From NCBI GenBank assembly GCA_949152475.1, contig OX424563.1, forward strand, positions 35,288,120 through 35,352,119: a stretch of 64,000 nt of DNA, written 5' to 3'. The position numbers were made by a program, and so were the translations under genes. Position 1 is the first letter of the stretch; every line of letters begins with the position of its first letter. Below, piece after piece: positions 1 through 10,759 of the stretch. The stretch comes from Terebella lapidaria. Taxonomy: Eukaryota > Annelida > Polychaeta > Terebellida > Terebellidae. The notes below the pieces were generated by a model. It made no database searches. It saw only the letters and a list, made by a program, of their open reading frames with translations, and was not told where the DNA came from.

Positions 1-127
1 CCAGCACTGACAAAATAGTGGCATTAACAAACTAAACGCTTCCGGTCGTCTACGACCGCTTGGGTGTATCCCCTGTAGCCCTATCATCCCTGTTGCCCCA
101 AATATATTACTGATAAGTGTGAAACAT

Positions 128-142
128 AGCACCAAGGGTGCT
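128..142. repeat. Terminal stem-loop of repeat family, GCACC version
   Basis: The sequence agcaccaagggtgct is a perfect 6-bp stem with a 3-nt AAG loop, followed by GTAGCTTACCGG. The same sequence in reverse orientation occurs near 31649 and 32753, where it also sits next to GGTAAGCT. It marks one end of the repeat family. Confidence 0.7.
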
Positions 143-984
143 GTAGCTTACCGGCAATCATCTGAATTGCATAGAATACTGAATACATATAAATTATTAC
201 ACTGATGTTAAAATCAATATGTTAAAACATCTTGGTAAATGTTGATAGAAACACATTGAAAGTCCGAAACAATTTTCAATGGCCACAATTTTCAAATTTT
301 TTTTTTGCTGGAAATGGCTCAAAACGAATAGTGACTCGATTTGGGACAAAAAAATTTTTTTTGGCCGACTCGTCAAAAAATCAAAATGGCCGCCCCACGC
401 AGACCGTCATTTCAGAGGCAACGAAATTTATACACATCACAAAGGTACATAGGGAGAATCTTATACATGATTTTGAAGAAAACTGTCAGAATAGATTACG
501 AGAAAATGACCACCAAAGGCAAAATTCATCGTTTTTTCAACAAAAAAGGTCGTTTTGACCTTTCAAGGTCATTGAAGGTCAAATTCAAGGTCACCACTCA
601 AACCGCAATATATGATTTCCCATTTGAATGTGCCAATACTTAGGCTCTATTTTGAAGTGTTCTATGAGATTACTCTGCATAGTATGTATGTACTCTGTAT
701 GTATGTATGTATGTAATTGGGTGAAATTTTCCAAGTCCAAAACAATTTTCAATGGTCAAAAAAATATTTTTTTTTGTTTTGCTGGAAATGGCTCAAGACG
801 AATAGTGACTTGATTTGGGACAAAAACAATTTTTTTCACCGACCCGTCAAAAAATTAGCCCAATGGACTAGAAAGGTTACCGGAGAAATATACAGAGTTA
901 AGCCGAGAAAGTTGAAGGTCAAATTCAAGGTGACCACTGAAATCGCCATATCTCTAACCTTGAAAATGGGATCAAAGGTTAAAT

Positions 985-2040
985 TCTAGATCACCAAACT
1001 ATTCAGCATACATCATTTCCTATATGTTCACTATGGACCCCTAAGCTGTAAATTTGATAATAAGCGAGATATAAGCCATTTTGTAATCTGACTTTGAAAA
1101 TAAAATGACTGACCTTGAAATTTAGGTCAAAGGTCAAATTCAAGGTCACAAGAATATTCAGAATATATCATTTCCTATATGTTCACAATTGATTCCTAAG
1201 CTGTAAAGTCGATAATAAGCGAGATATTAGCCATTTTCTCCTGTTGACCTTGAAAATGAGGTCAAAAGTCAAATTCAAGGTCACTAGAATATTCAGCATA
1301 TATCATTTCCTATATATTCACAATCGATTCCTAAGCTGTAAAGTCGTTAATAAGCAAGATATTGGCCATTTTGTCCTGTGACCTTGAAAATGAGGTCAAA
1401 GCTCAAATTCAAGGCCACGAGAATATTCAGCATATATCATTTCCTATATGTTCACAATTGATTTCTAAGCTGTAAAGTCGATAATAAGCGAGATATTAGC
1501 AATTTTGTCCTGCGACCTTGGAAATGAGGTCAAAGGTCAAATTCAAGGTCACGAAAATATTCAGCATATATCATTTCCTATATGTTCACAATTGATTCCT
1601 AAACTGTAAAGTCGATAATAAGCGAGATATTAGCCATTTTGTCATGTGACCTTGAAAATGAGGTCAAAGGTCAAATTCAAGGTCACAAGAATATTCAGCA
1701 CATATCATTTCCTATATGTTCACAACTGATTCCTAAGCTGTAAAGTCGATAATAAGCGAGATATTAGCCATTTTGTCCTGTGACCTTGAAAATGAGGTCA
1801 AAAGTCAAATTCAAGGTCACGAGAATATTCAGCATATATCATTTCCTATATGTTCACAACTGATTCCTAAGCTGTAAAGTCGATAATAAGCGAGATATTA
1901 GCCATTTTGTCCTGTGACCTTGAAAATGAGGTCAAAAGTCAAATTCAAGGTCACGAGAATATTCAGCATATATCATTTCCTATATGTCCACAATTCATTC
2001 CTAGTCTCTAATTTCAATATTAAGTGAGATATTAGGCTTA
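985..2040. repeat. Tandem array A, ~134-bp units with AGGTCA half-sites
   Basis: About seven units of roughly 134 bp repeat in tandem. Examples of the spacing are the GACCTTGAAAATGAGGTC motifs at 1246 and 1380. Many units read TGACCT-8nt-AGGTCA-A-AGGTCA-6nt-AGGTCA, that is an everted pair, a direct repeat with one spacer base (for example 1124-1136 and 1527-1539) and a third direct half-site preceded by TCA. The remainder of each unit is AT-rich and conserved (ATATCATTTCCTATATG, CTGTAAAGTCGATAATAAG). There is no coding potential. Confidence 0.85.
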
Positions 2041-2739
2041 ATGTGTGCCATTATAAAGCATAGGAAAATTTAACATGGGAAAGTCACATTTGGGCCGAGT
2101 TTGGGCCCAAAATGACCCACTTCAAGCGATTCAAGTGCAACGAAATTTATACATGTCACAGGGGTACATATGAGGAGTGTTTTTCATCAACAAGAAAAAA
2201 AAGTTACTGAACAGATTTTGAGAAAACGACCGTCGAAGTCCAAAATTGGCCATTTTTCGACGAAAACGGCCGCTCTGACCTTGAAACCAAGGTCAGAGGT
2301 CAAATTCAAGGTCACGACAATATTCAGCATATATCATTTCCTATATGTCCACAATTCATTCCTAGTCTCTAATTTCAATATTAAGTGAGATATTAGGCTT
2401 AATGTGTGCCATTATAAAGCATAGGAAAATTTGACATGGGAAAGTCCCATTTGGGCCGAGTTTGGGCCCAAAATGGCCCACTTCGAGCGATTCAAGCGCA
2501 ACGAAATTTATACATGTCACAGGGGTACATATGAGGAGTGTTATGCATCAATAAAAAAAAAAGTTACTGAACAGATTTTGAGAAAATGGCCGCCAAAGTC
2601 CAAAATCAGGCATTTTTCGTCGAAAACGGCCGCCATTTTGAAAAAAATGCGAAAATCAAAAAAATAAAAAATACCTCCCTCTCGAAATATTTTTAGGCAT
2701 TTTTGTGCAAAATTTCAGAAAAATTTGATCGTAAACTTT

Positions 2740-2830
2740 AAAGATAAAATTGTTGACGGACGACGACGACGGACGACAACGACGGACGCATCGCCATGCC
2801 AATAGGTTCCGGACCAAAGGTCCGGTAACC
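2740..2830. repeat. GAC microsatellite plus terminal stem-loop, GGACC version
   Basis: A (GAC)n/GGAC tract near 2755-2788 is followed by the perfect hairpin ccggaccaaaggtccgg at 2809-2825 (7-bp stem, AAA loop) and then TAACCTAAAA. The same tract-then-hairpin order recurs near 3130-3185, 3455-3515 and 5140-5203, and in reverse orientation near 30080-30140 and 30569-30640. Confidence 0.75.
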
Positions 2831-3589
2831 TAAAAATCAAAATGGCCGCCACACGCAGACCGGCGATTCAAGGGCAACGAAACTTATACATGTCATAAAG
2901 GTACATGAGAGGAATGTTTTGAAACAAAACTCTCAAAACTGATCAGACAGTTTTTGAGAAAATGGCCACCAAAGTCCAAAATTGGCAATTTTTCGTCAAA
3001 AATGGCTGCCAAATCGGCAAAACGATTCAATCAAAAAAATTTAAAAAACATTTTTAGATATTGGCCTAAGGTATGTTCTGACAAATTTATGGGGAAATTC
3101 ATCATGCAAAAAAAAGTTACATACCCGAACGGACGACGGACGGACGACGGACGAAAAACCACGATAATAGCTTATCGGTAAGCTAAAAACTAGAGCAAGG
3201 GCTAAAACAGATTACAAGAGAAATCTGAGGTACATGAGGCAAATTTTTAAAACAAAAATCTCAAAACTGATCAGTTCTTGAGAATATGGCCACCAAAGTC
3301 CAAAATTGGTAATTTTTCATAAAAAATGGCCACCAAATCGGCAAAAACGATTCAATCAAAGAAAATTTAAAAAACGTCTTTAGAAACTAGCCCAAGGTAT
3401 GTTCTGACAAATTTATGGGGGAATTCATCATGTCAAAAAAAAGTTACAGACCAGGACGGACGACGGACGAAAAACCACGACAATAGCTTATCGAGCCAAA
3501 GGGCCGGTAAGCTAAAACATAGGCCCAAGGGTCCTGTAGCTTACCAGCTAGCCAATAAGTGATCGGACCGATGGTCTGGTAACTTCAAG

Positions 3590-4720
3590 GTTACAAGTAT
3601 ATTCAGCATATATCATTTCCTATATGTCCACAATTGATTTCTAAGCTGTAAAGTCGATAACAAGCGAGATAATAGCCATTTTGTGCTTTGAACTTGAAAA
3701 TTAGGTCAAAGGTCAATTTCAAGGTTTAACAGAGTAATTGACATACATCATTTCCTATATGTCCGCGATTGATTCCTCAGCTGTGAAGTCGATAATAAGT
3801 GAGATATTAGCCATTTTGTGCCTTTACCTTGAAAATAAGGTCAAAGGTCACATTCAAGGTCATGAGAATATTCAGCTTATATCATTTCTTATATGTCCAC
3901 ATTTGATTCCCAAGCTGTAAAGTGAATAATAAGCGAGATATTAGCGATTTTGTGCTCTTACCTTGAAAATGAGGTCAAAGGTCAAATTAAAGGTCATCAG
4001 AATATTCGGCATATATCATTTCCTATATGGTAACAAAGCTGTAAAGTCAATAATAAGCAAGTTATTAGCCATTTTGTGCTCTGACCTTGAAAATGAGGTC
4101 AAAGGTCAAATTCAAGGTCACGAGAATATTTAGCATATAAAACTTCCTATATGTCCACAATTGATTCCTAAGCTGTAAAGTCAATAATAAGCGAGATATT
4201 GGCCATTTTGTGCTCTGACCTTGAAAATGAGGTTAAAGGTCAAATTCAAGGTCACAAAAATATTCAGCATATATCATTTCCTATATGTCCACAATTGATT
4301 CCCAAGCTGTAAAGTGAATAATAAGCGAGATATTAGCAATTTTGTGCTCTGACCTTGAAAATGAGGTCAAAGGTCAAATTCAAGGTCATCAGAATATTTG
4401 GCATATATCATTTCCTTTATGGTCACAATAGATTCCTAAGCTGTAAAGTCAATAATAAGCGAGATATTGGCCATTTTGTGCTCTGACCTTGAAAATGAGG
4501 TTAAAGGTCAAATTCAAGGTCACGAGAATATTCAGCATATATCACTTCCTATATGTCCACTATTGATTCTTAAGCTGTAAAGTCAATAATAAGCGAGAAA
4601 TTGGCCATTTTGTGCTCTGACCTTGAAAATGAGGTTAAAGGTCAAATTCAAGGTCACGAGAATATTCAGCATAAATCATATCCTATATGTCCACAATTGA
4701 TTCCAAGTCTCTAGTCTCAA
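3590..4720. repeat. Tandem array B, same ~134-bp units as array A
   Basis: About eight further units of the AGGTCA-rich repeat. Several keep the AGGTCAAAGGTCA direct repeat (for example near 3703, 3838, 3971, 4095 and 4366); others carry AGGTTAAAGGTCA. The TCAAGGTCA half-site is present in most units. The array sits between a 'ggcccaagggtcc' end near 3522 and the hairpin end near 5170-5203. Confidence 0.85.
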
Positions 4721-5210
4721 TATTAAGTCAAGTGAGATATCAAGAACATTGTGGCCCATTATAAAGCATAGGAGAATTTAACATGGGAAAGTCCTATTTG
4801 GGCCCTGTAAAAAAACACCAAAATGGCCGCCACACGCAGACCGGTGATTCAAGAGCATCGAAACTTATACACATTATAAAGATAAATGAGGGGAACATTT
4901 TGAAACTAAAATCTCAAAACTGATCAGACAGTTTTTGAGAAAATAATTTCTAAAGTTGAAAACATGCAAAAACGGCCTTTTACGGTATAAAAATGGCCGC
5001 CAAAATTGCATAATCGATTCAATCAAAAAAATGAAAAAAACACCTGGGGAGATTGACCCATTACATATTCACACAAATTTATGGACAAATTCATCAGCCC
5101 GAAAAAAAGATAAAAAATGTTAACAGATGATGTGGCGGACGACGACGACGGACGAAAAACCACGACAATAGCTTATCGGCCCTTATGGGCCGGTAAGCTA
5201 AAAATTCAGA

Positions 5211-6390
5211 CAAAACCATAAGGGCATACTTCCAAATACCCAAGAATGAGCACGACATCCTTCTCACGATGTGAATATGGCAAATACGGTGATATTTATG
5301 CTTTGACATGCATACTATGTGGATTTTCGGCGGTAATAACAAATGATTCCCCAAAAACACAAGTATCTGCTCCTGTCAAAATTGCTGTCTCTTGGTCGAA
5401 ATGTGATGGTAAACAATCGCCAGTTTATCTACCGTAGGTCACGGTTTGCAATCATAATATCCCCTCTGCGCACGCGCTGATTTTCCACCCGCAACCCGTA
5501 TGTATAAACACACACATGTATGATGAAATTGATGTTTAATTGTTAAAGGCGACGGACGGTGAAAAGATAATATTCAGGATTTTTTCCTTATATGATAGAG
5601 TCGTATGGGCTATAAATGATAGCAACAATATTTTCAATGAATATGCATCCTGTTGCCCTGTGGGCGCTCTGTAGTAGAGACTCCCTCCAAGAAGCTTCCA
5701 GCGAATGGTGTGACGTCAAGATAGGTCAACCTCTGACGTTTTGGTGTCAAATGGGCACACGATCCTAGTCCGACAGAATTGCGAAAATTCTGCCGCAGTG
5801 ACCCCCAATTTTTTTTTCATTTTTTACATGTGTACAATCCACTAGACATATATTCTGAATTTTAGAAGTTTCTACCGTATGGATTTTTTTCTGGGGCTGG
5901 TAATTCATTTTGAAATCAATAATATGGCGGATTTCGAAGGATAGATAAACTCTTTAGATAAACGATTCTCTTTAGATAAACGATTCTTTTACCTGAAACA
6001 CACGGCATGGCTGGGGCACTGTTAACAGCATTTTGATCGTGCCAGACGCGCATTATATCGATGGAATTCGTACATTTATTTATTTCGTAGCATATCATAT
6101 GAACATAAGCAGTATATTTGTGCAAGAAAATTTTTTTACTGTCCGTCGTCTTTAAATTTCATTAGAAAACCTAGAAGTTTTTGCAAATCTTAGACAACTT
6201 TTGGAGACCACAATAACCATGCACTATGCCAAGTTTTGAGACCATATAGGAATAGTACTTTGCGCGAAGAAGTTTCTAACAGAATTGAGTCATGAAAACA
6301 TGGGGCCACAGACACAGACACAGACACCGTGTCAATCCATCCCAATGGATTTGAGCTAATGGATCCATCCCAATGGATTTGAGGTAATTT
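5211..6390. other. No gene recognised
   Basis: The stretch is AT-rich. The open frames at 5246-5437 and 5916-6125 are short and show no domain, splice context or repeat relationship that I can defend. Confidence 0.5.
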
Positions 6391-6392
6391 TA

Positions 6393-6645
6393 GCTTTGAG
6401 CTAAAATTACCAACTGAAGCTCTTACTCAGCTCTACGGCTTTGAGCTAAAATTACCAACTGAAGCTCTTACTCAGCTCTGGCATGTCTGGAGGGACTTCC
6501 ATCCTTTATGTGTCTGAGCGGACGGCTAGGATCTCGTGGCACAAGAACACTGGTGTGTCTGAGCTGGCGGCTAGGATCTCGTGGCACAAGAAGACTGGGG
6601 TATCTGAGCTGATGGCTATGATCTCGTGGCACCTGTATGGACCTT
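6393..6645. repeat. Two adjacent 45-bp minisatellites
   Basis: The first array has two near-identical 45-bp units (GCTTTGAGCTAAAATTACC at 6393 and 6438). The second has three 45-bp units starting with TGTCTGAG or TATCTGAG at 6511, 6556 and 6601, each holding the core ATCTCGTGGCAC. The units of the two arrays are unrelated in sequence but share the period. A 62-codon frame through the second array is a by-product of the 15-codon period. Confidence 0.8.
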
Positions 6646-6720
6646 GTAATCTGTCAACAAGGAGAGAGTGAAATACCCTGTTGAAATACATGTAATATTC
6701 AAGGTAAATAAAAGACATGC

Positions 6721-8310
6721 CTAAAGGCCCAGTCACACTGGCAATACGACCAAGATTCGGCCATGCACCCTCCGATCTAAAATTTTTGCAATCATGGCCA
6801 AATCGTGACACGAACACACCACTGGTCATAGAGGTTGTGCATGATCGCAAACAAGAAATTAGTCACAAAAAAAAGATCCATGAATATGTTCAAAACTTCC
6901 AACCTACAATTTTTGGTCCCACGTTGTTCTTACACAATCATGCCACCAGTCGAAAAAGGTGGCCCCACCAATCAGACATTGTTGCGCATAACCAAAATCG
7001 TCGTGCTACTAGTCCTACAACCGGGCGACTAGTGGTGCAATCAGTCGTACAACTTCACAACCAGTGGTGCGATTATTCACGACCTGTATCGACTATTAGT
7101 TCGACCTTACGATTGGTGGTACCACTCATTTGGAGCTTCCCGGAATGAAGATAAAATATGTGTAAAGTTATTGACTATTGTCCGCTCTTCGGGATCCTCG
7201 AGGATAGTCCTCTCACCGCGAGTCCTTGCGGACGCGCATCCGCTATTCCGGATCCTTGCGGCGGCGCCGCTCACCGGAGGTCACTGCGGACACGGTAACC
7301 ACTCTATCATTAACGGTAACCAGGTAACAGCCCACCCGACACTCCCAGGCCTACGGACACCGTTCAGAAACTGGTTCATCACCACGGTGTTAACTGGAGG
7401 GGCCCGGCGAGCCGCGGTCTGCCTCGGGGACGGAACCCCGTACAGTCCGACATGCTGGCCAGAGCCTATGTCACACGTCCCGGGAAGGGAGAGAACTGGC
7501 GATCCACAGGGCTTGCGCCCCCGAGTCAGCAACTTGTCTCTCCCAGCCCGGGCCTCCCCATGGAAATCGTCCCCAGGGCTCTAAGAGCCCACTACTCGCG
7601 ACCAGGGAACACAAAGCTCATGGTGAGCCTTGCGTGTGTCCTAGTCACTCTCTCTCGGACAATCTCGTCGATCGAGTAGCTTCCAGTGTATATATAAACA
7701 CCACAAGCTGTAGGACCCACGCGAGGTATAATCAAACCATTGTTATAGTTTACTGGAGCGTAAATTACAATGCGTTGCCGTGGCAACGCACGCTCGAACG
7801 GAGCGTGTCAAAACAAGGCCAAGAACGAAAAGGCCACATAAATGGCATGTATGTTTACAATCACCTGCCGTATGCTCAATGGTGCTTAGGGCAAAATCGC
7901 CACATATGCAGTGAAAAAAAAACTTTACATGACACACCAACATGTTTCAGCATTTTGTGTACATGTACATAAAAATATTTCCTGTTTAAGTTCCACTCCC
8001 TCATATCTAAACACAAGGATGGACGTGCATCCGTTCGTGATTTATTGTACGACTGGTCATTGGTCGCAACAATTGGTCGTACCGTAGGTCAGTGGTTGCT
8101 ACGACTGAAGACCTGTACGACATGTCGGTGGTCGCTGCCAGTGGTCGTATGACTGAGTGCGATCATTCAGTGATCATACAACCAAGCATACGTCAACACT
8201 TACAACTGTAGTGGCGATCACTGGTGATCAGTCGTTATTCAGCAAAATTGAAACTAATCATGTCACCATGAAATCATATGACTCAGTGTGATGCCTGGGC
8301 CTTTGGGGAA
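6721..8310. mobile_element. Terminal-repeat transposon split by a solo LTR
   Basis: The left end reads CTAAAGGCCCAGTCACACTG at 6721-6740. The right end, near 8284-8308, carries the near-complement CAGTGTG...CTGGGCCTTT with a 3-bp difference. Between them, two stretches rich in CGAC and GTCGTA motifs (6745-7150 and about 8030-8260) resemble each other and are separated by the LTR at 7161-7904. No transposase frame is visible, so this looks like a non-autonomous DNA transposon. The superfamily is not determined. Confidence 0.5.
7161..7904 (-). mobile_element. Solo LTR (Gypsy-type), minus orientation
   Basis: The 744-bp sequence, read on the minus strand, begins TGTGGCGATTTTGCCC and ends TTTACA, the same termini as the LTR at 19879-20592. 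It is flanked by the 4-bp direct repeat TATG at 7157-7160 and 7905-7908, as expected for a Gypsy target-site duplication. It shares with the 5' LTR a near-palindrome (CGTTGCCACGGCAACG here, CGTTGCCCCGGCAACG at 19973-19988) and the 'GGCTCTGGC' and 'GGGGTTC' blocks. No internal region is attached, so it is probably the product of LTR-LTR recombination. Confidence 0.8.
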
Positions 8311-9592
8311 ACCATGATAACTGGAAACCTTGTGACTCTGTATGATGTCTTTATGTCTGGCTCTTTAGGGGAACCATGCTTACTGGAAACCTTGTGACTC
8401 AGTGTGATGACTGGGCCTTTAGGGGAACCATGCTTACTGGAAACCTTGTGACTCAGTGTGATGACTGGGCCTTTAGGGGAACCATGCTTACTGGAAACCT
8501 TGTGACTCTGTGTGATGCCTGGGCCTTTAGGGGAACCATGCTTACTGGAAACCTTGTGACTGTGTGATGCCTGTGCCTTTAGGGGAACCATGCTTACTGG
8601 AAACCTTGTGACTCTGTGTGATGCCTGGGCATTTAGGGGAACCATGCTTACTGGAAACCTTGTGACTCAGTGTGATGCCTGGGCCTTTAGGGGAACCATG
8701 GTAACTGGAAACCTTGTGACTCAGTGTGATGCCTGGGCCTTTAGGGGAACCATGCTTACTGGAAACCTTGTGACTCAGTGTGATGCCTGGGCCTTTAGGG
8801 GAACCATGCTTACTGGAAACCTTGTGACTCAGTGTGATGACTGGGCCTTTAGGGGAACCATGCTTACTGGAAACCTTGTGACTCAGTGTGATGACTGGGC
8901 CTTTAGGGGAACCATGCTTACTGGAAACCTTGTGACTCTGTGTGATGCCTGGGCCTTTAGGGGAACCATGCTTACTGGAAACCTTGTGACTCAGTGTGAT
9001 GACTGGGCCTTTAGGGGAACCATGCTTACTGGAAACCTTGTGACTCAGTGTGATGACTGGGCCTTTAGGGGAACCATGCTTACTGGAAACCTTGTGACTC
9101 TGTGTGATGCCTGGGCCTTTAGGGGAACCATGCTTACTGGAAACCTTGTGACTCAGTGTGATGACTGGGCATTTAGGGGAACCATGCTTACTGGAAACCT
9201 TGTGACTCAGTGTGATGCCTGGGCCTTTAGGGGAACCATGCTTACTGGAAACCTTGTGACTCAGTGTGATGACTGGGCATTTAGGGGAACCATGCTTACT
9301 GGAAACCTTGTGACTCAGTGTGATGACTGGGCATTTAGGGGAACCATGCTTACTGGAAACCTTGTGACTCAGTGTGATGCCTGGGCCTTTAGGGGAACCA
9401 TGCTTACTGGAAACCTTGTGACTCAGTGTGATGCCTGGGCCTTTAGGGGAACCATGCTTACTGGAAACCTTGTGACTCTGTCTGATGCCTGGGCCTTTAG
9501 GGGAACCATGCTTACTGGAAACCTTGTGACTCAGTGTGATGACTGGGCCTTTAGGGGAACCATGATAACTGGAAACCTTGTGACTCAGTGTG
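8279..9592. repeat. 54-bp minisatellite, ~24 copies
   Basis: Tandem units of 54 bp with the core TGCTTACTGGAAACC, TTGTGACTCAGTGTGATG and CTGGGCCTTTAGGGGAACCA. Units are highly similar; the main variation is GATGACTGG versus GATGCCTGG and CTCAG versus CTCTG. One divergent or expanded unit lies at about 8335-8370. Because 54 is a multiple of three, a 423-codon plus-strand frame (8590-9861, 18-residue period containing LTGNLVTQCD) and a 120-codon minus-strand frame stay open. I do not regard either as a supported gene. Each unit contains a near copy of the complement of the transposon end at 6721-6740. Confidence 0.95.
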
Positions 9593-10265
9593 AACCAGCA
9601 AGTGGATCAATATCGCTGCGCGTGGTCTCCCTAGGCAACCATACGACTAGCGAAATGACGTCACTTAAAACGGAATCCTCAATGTGTGAGGCATCCCCAG
9701 GTCTAGTCCTGGTATCAAGCCTCTTGCGGGTTTTGGGAGAAGAGTGGCGAGATCATTATGTCACCGCTTTCGTGTGCGGACGCTCGAGTGCAGAAATTCT
9801 CGAATTACATAAAGGTGGCATCGCAATGATGTTTGATCGTCTATTGAGTATACGAAATTGAAACGAACATACTGTTCCGTTTACCTGTTTACAGTAGATC
9901 TACGGGTGTTTCGTTAATTAATTTAGCTTGCTGTTCACCATGGTATCATCATTAGCATGTCCGGAGGTTTTTTGAATTTTTTTCTTCTAAATTACAGGTG
10001 CTATTGCTTAATTTAAAGTGTATTTTCATGGACACATTGGTCCTTGAATGACCTCTGTAGGCCAAAAATTGACGATTTGAGAGCAATTTGAAAGTTCAGA
10101 TTTTGAAAATCTTGTCTGTCACCGAAAATGTACATGAGTATTTTAACCTTTTACTGCAATATCTTGATTGATTTCCACATTTAAGCACTAAATTACTAGT
10201 ATGTATTGTTGACAATACAATTCTGGGGCTGGGGCTCGATTTGAGAGAAAACTAGATGATTCGGT
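9593..10265. other. No gene recognised
   Basis: The first 270 bases continue the open frame that runs out of the 54-bp array, without any recognisable domain. The rest is AT-rich and shows nothing I can name. Confidence 0.5.
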
Positions 10266-10269
10266 AACC

Positions 10270-10325
10270 AACGACCGCGTGGGTGTATCCCCTGGGCCCT
10301 ATCATCCCTGTTGCCCAAAATATGT
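10270..10325. repeat. Dispersed copy of the segment at 46-110
   Basis: The stretch 'acgaccgc.tgggtgtatc', 'cccct' and 'ccctatcatccctgttgccc' matches positions about 50-105 in the same orientation with a few changes. It is a short dispersed repeat of unknown family. Confidence 0.7.
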
Positions 10326-10390
10326 TCAGACAAAATATCATCACTGCGAGGCCAGTGTGTTTTATCGATATCAGTATAAGAAGTTCCGGA

Positions 10391-10690
10391 CCTTAACTAG
10401 TAAAAGTATTGTTAACTTATTCGGTTACAGTCATGAAATCTCCACTGAACAAAACCTTTACGTTGTTGAGCCCAATAATAAATGTTTATCGTCTTAACTA
10501 TTTTTATTGTGGTCAATATTAGACTTAACTAGTAAAACTAATGTTAACTTATCCAGTTACAGCCATGAAATCTCTACTGGACCATACCTTTACCTAGTAG
10601 AGCCCAATAATAAATATTTTCTTGTTTTAAATATTTTTATTGTGGTCAATAATGGACTTAACTAGTAAAATTAGTGTTAACTTATTTGGT
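10391..10690. repeat. Tandem repeat, ~131-134-bp period, 2.3 copies
   Basis: TTAACTAGTAAAA recurs at about 10393, 10524 and 10658. Each is followed by TGTTAACTTAT and CAGYCATGAAATCTC and ends with a TTTTTATTGTGGTCAAT block. The copies are diverged. No function is visible. Confidence 0.75.
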
Positions 10691-10759
10691 GTTATTGTTC
10701 TGTTTTCCCAAAAACATCAGTTTTCTATTCTCAACAAGAATTCAGTGTTATTTGGTTTC

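Larger units (their letters stand above)
1..5210. repeat. Block of hairpin-bounded interspersed repeats
   Basis: The block is made of several related copies laid end to end. Each copy has recurring modules: a conserved 'aaaatggccgcc' stretch, a 'ttttgagaaaatgg' stretch, a short GAC/GGAC microsatellite, and a terminal stem-loop followed by GGTAA.CT. Copy ends are seen near 128, 2825, 3185, 3515 and 5203. The core of the longer copies is a ~134-bp tandem repeat. Two direct copies of a 361-bp segment start near 1981 and 2342. Short open frames here are AT-rich, have no recognisable domain and are not called as genes. The order of central tandem repeats, microsatellite and terminal hairpin resembles Helentron-associated (HINE) or bivalve 'pearl'-type elements. 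That assignment is inference. Confidence 0.7.

Noticed and set aside
7171..7679. Pro/Arg-rich frames at 7171-7584 and 7281-7532
   Set aside because: They lie entirely within the solo LTR.
8590..9861. 423-codon plus-strand protein gene
   Set aside because: Most of it is the 54-bp minisatellite, the non-repeat tail has no domain, and the opposite strand is also open.
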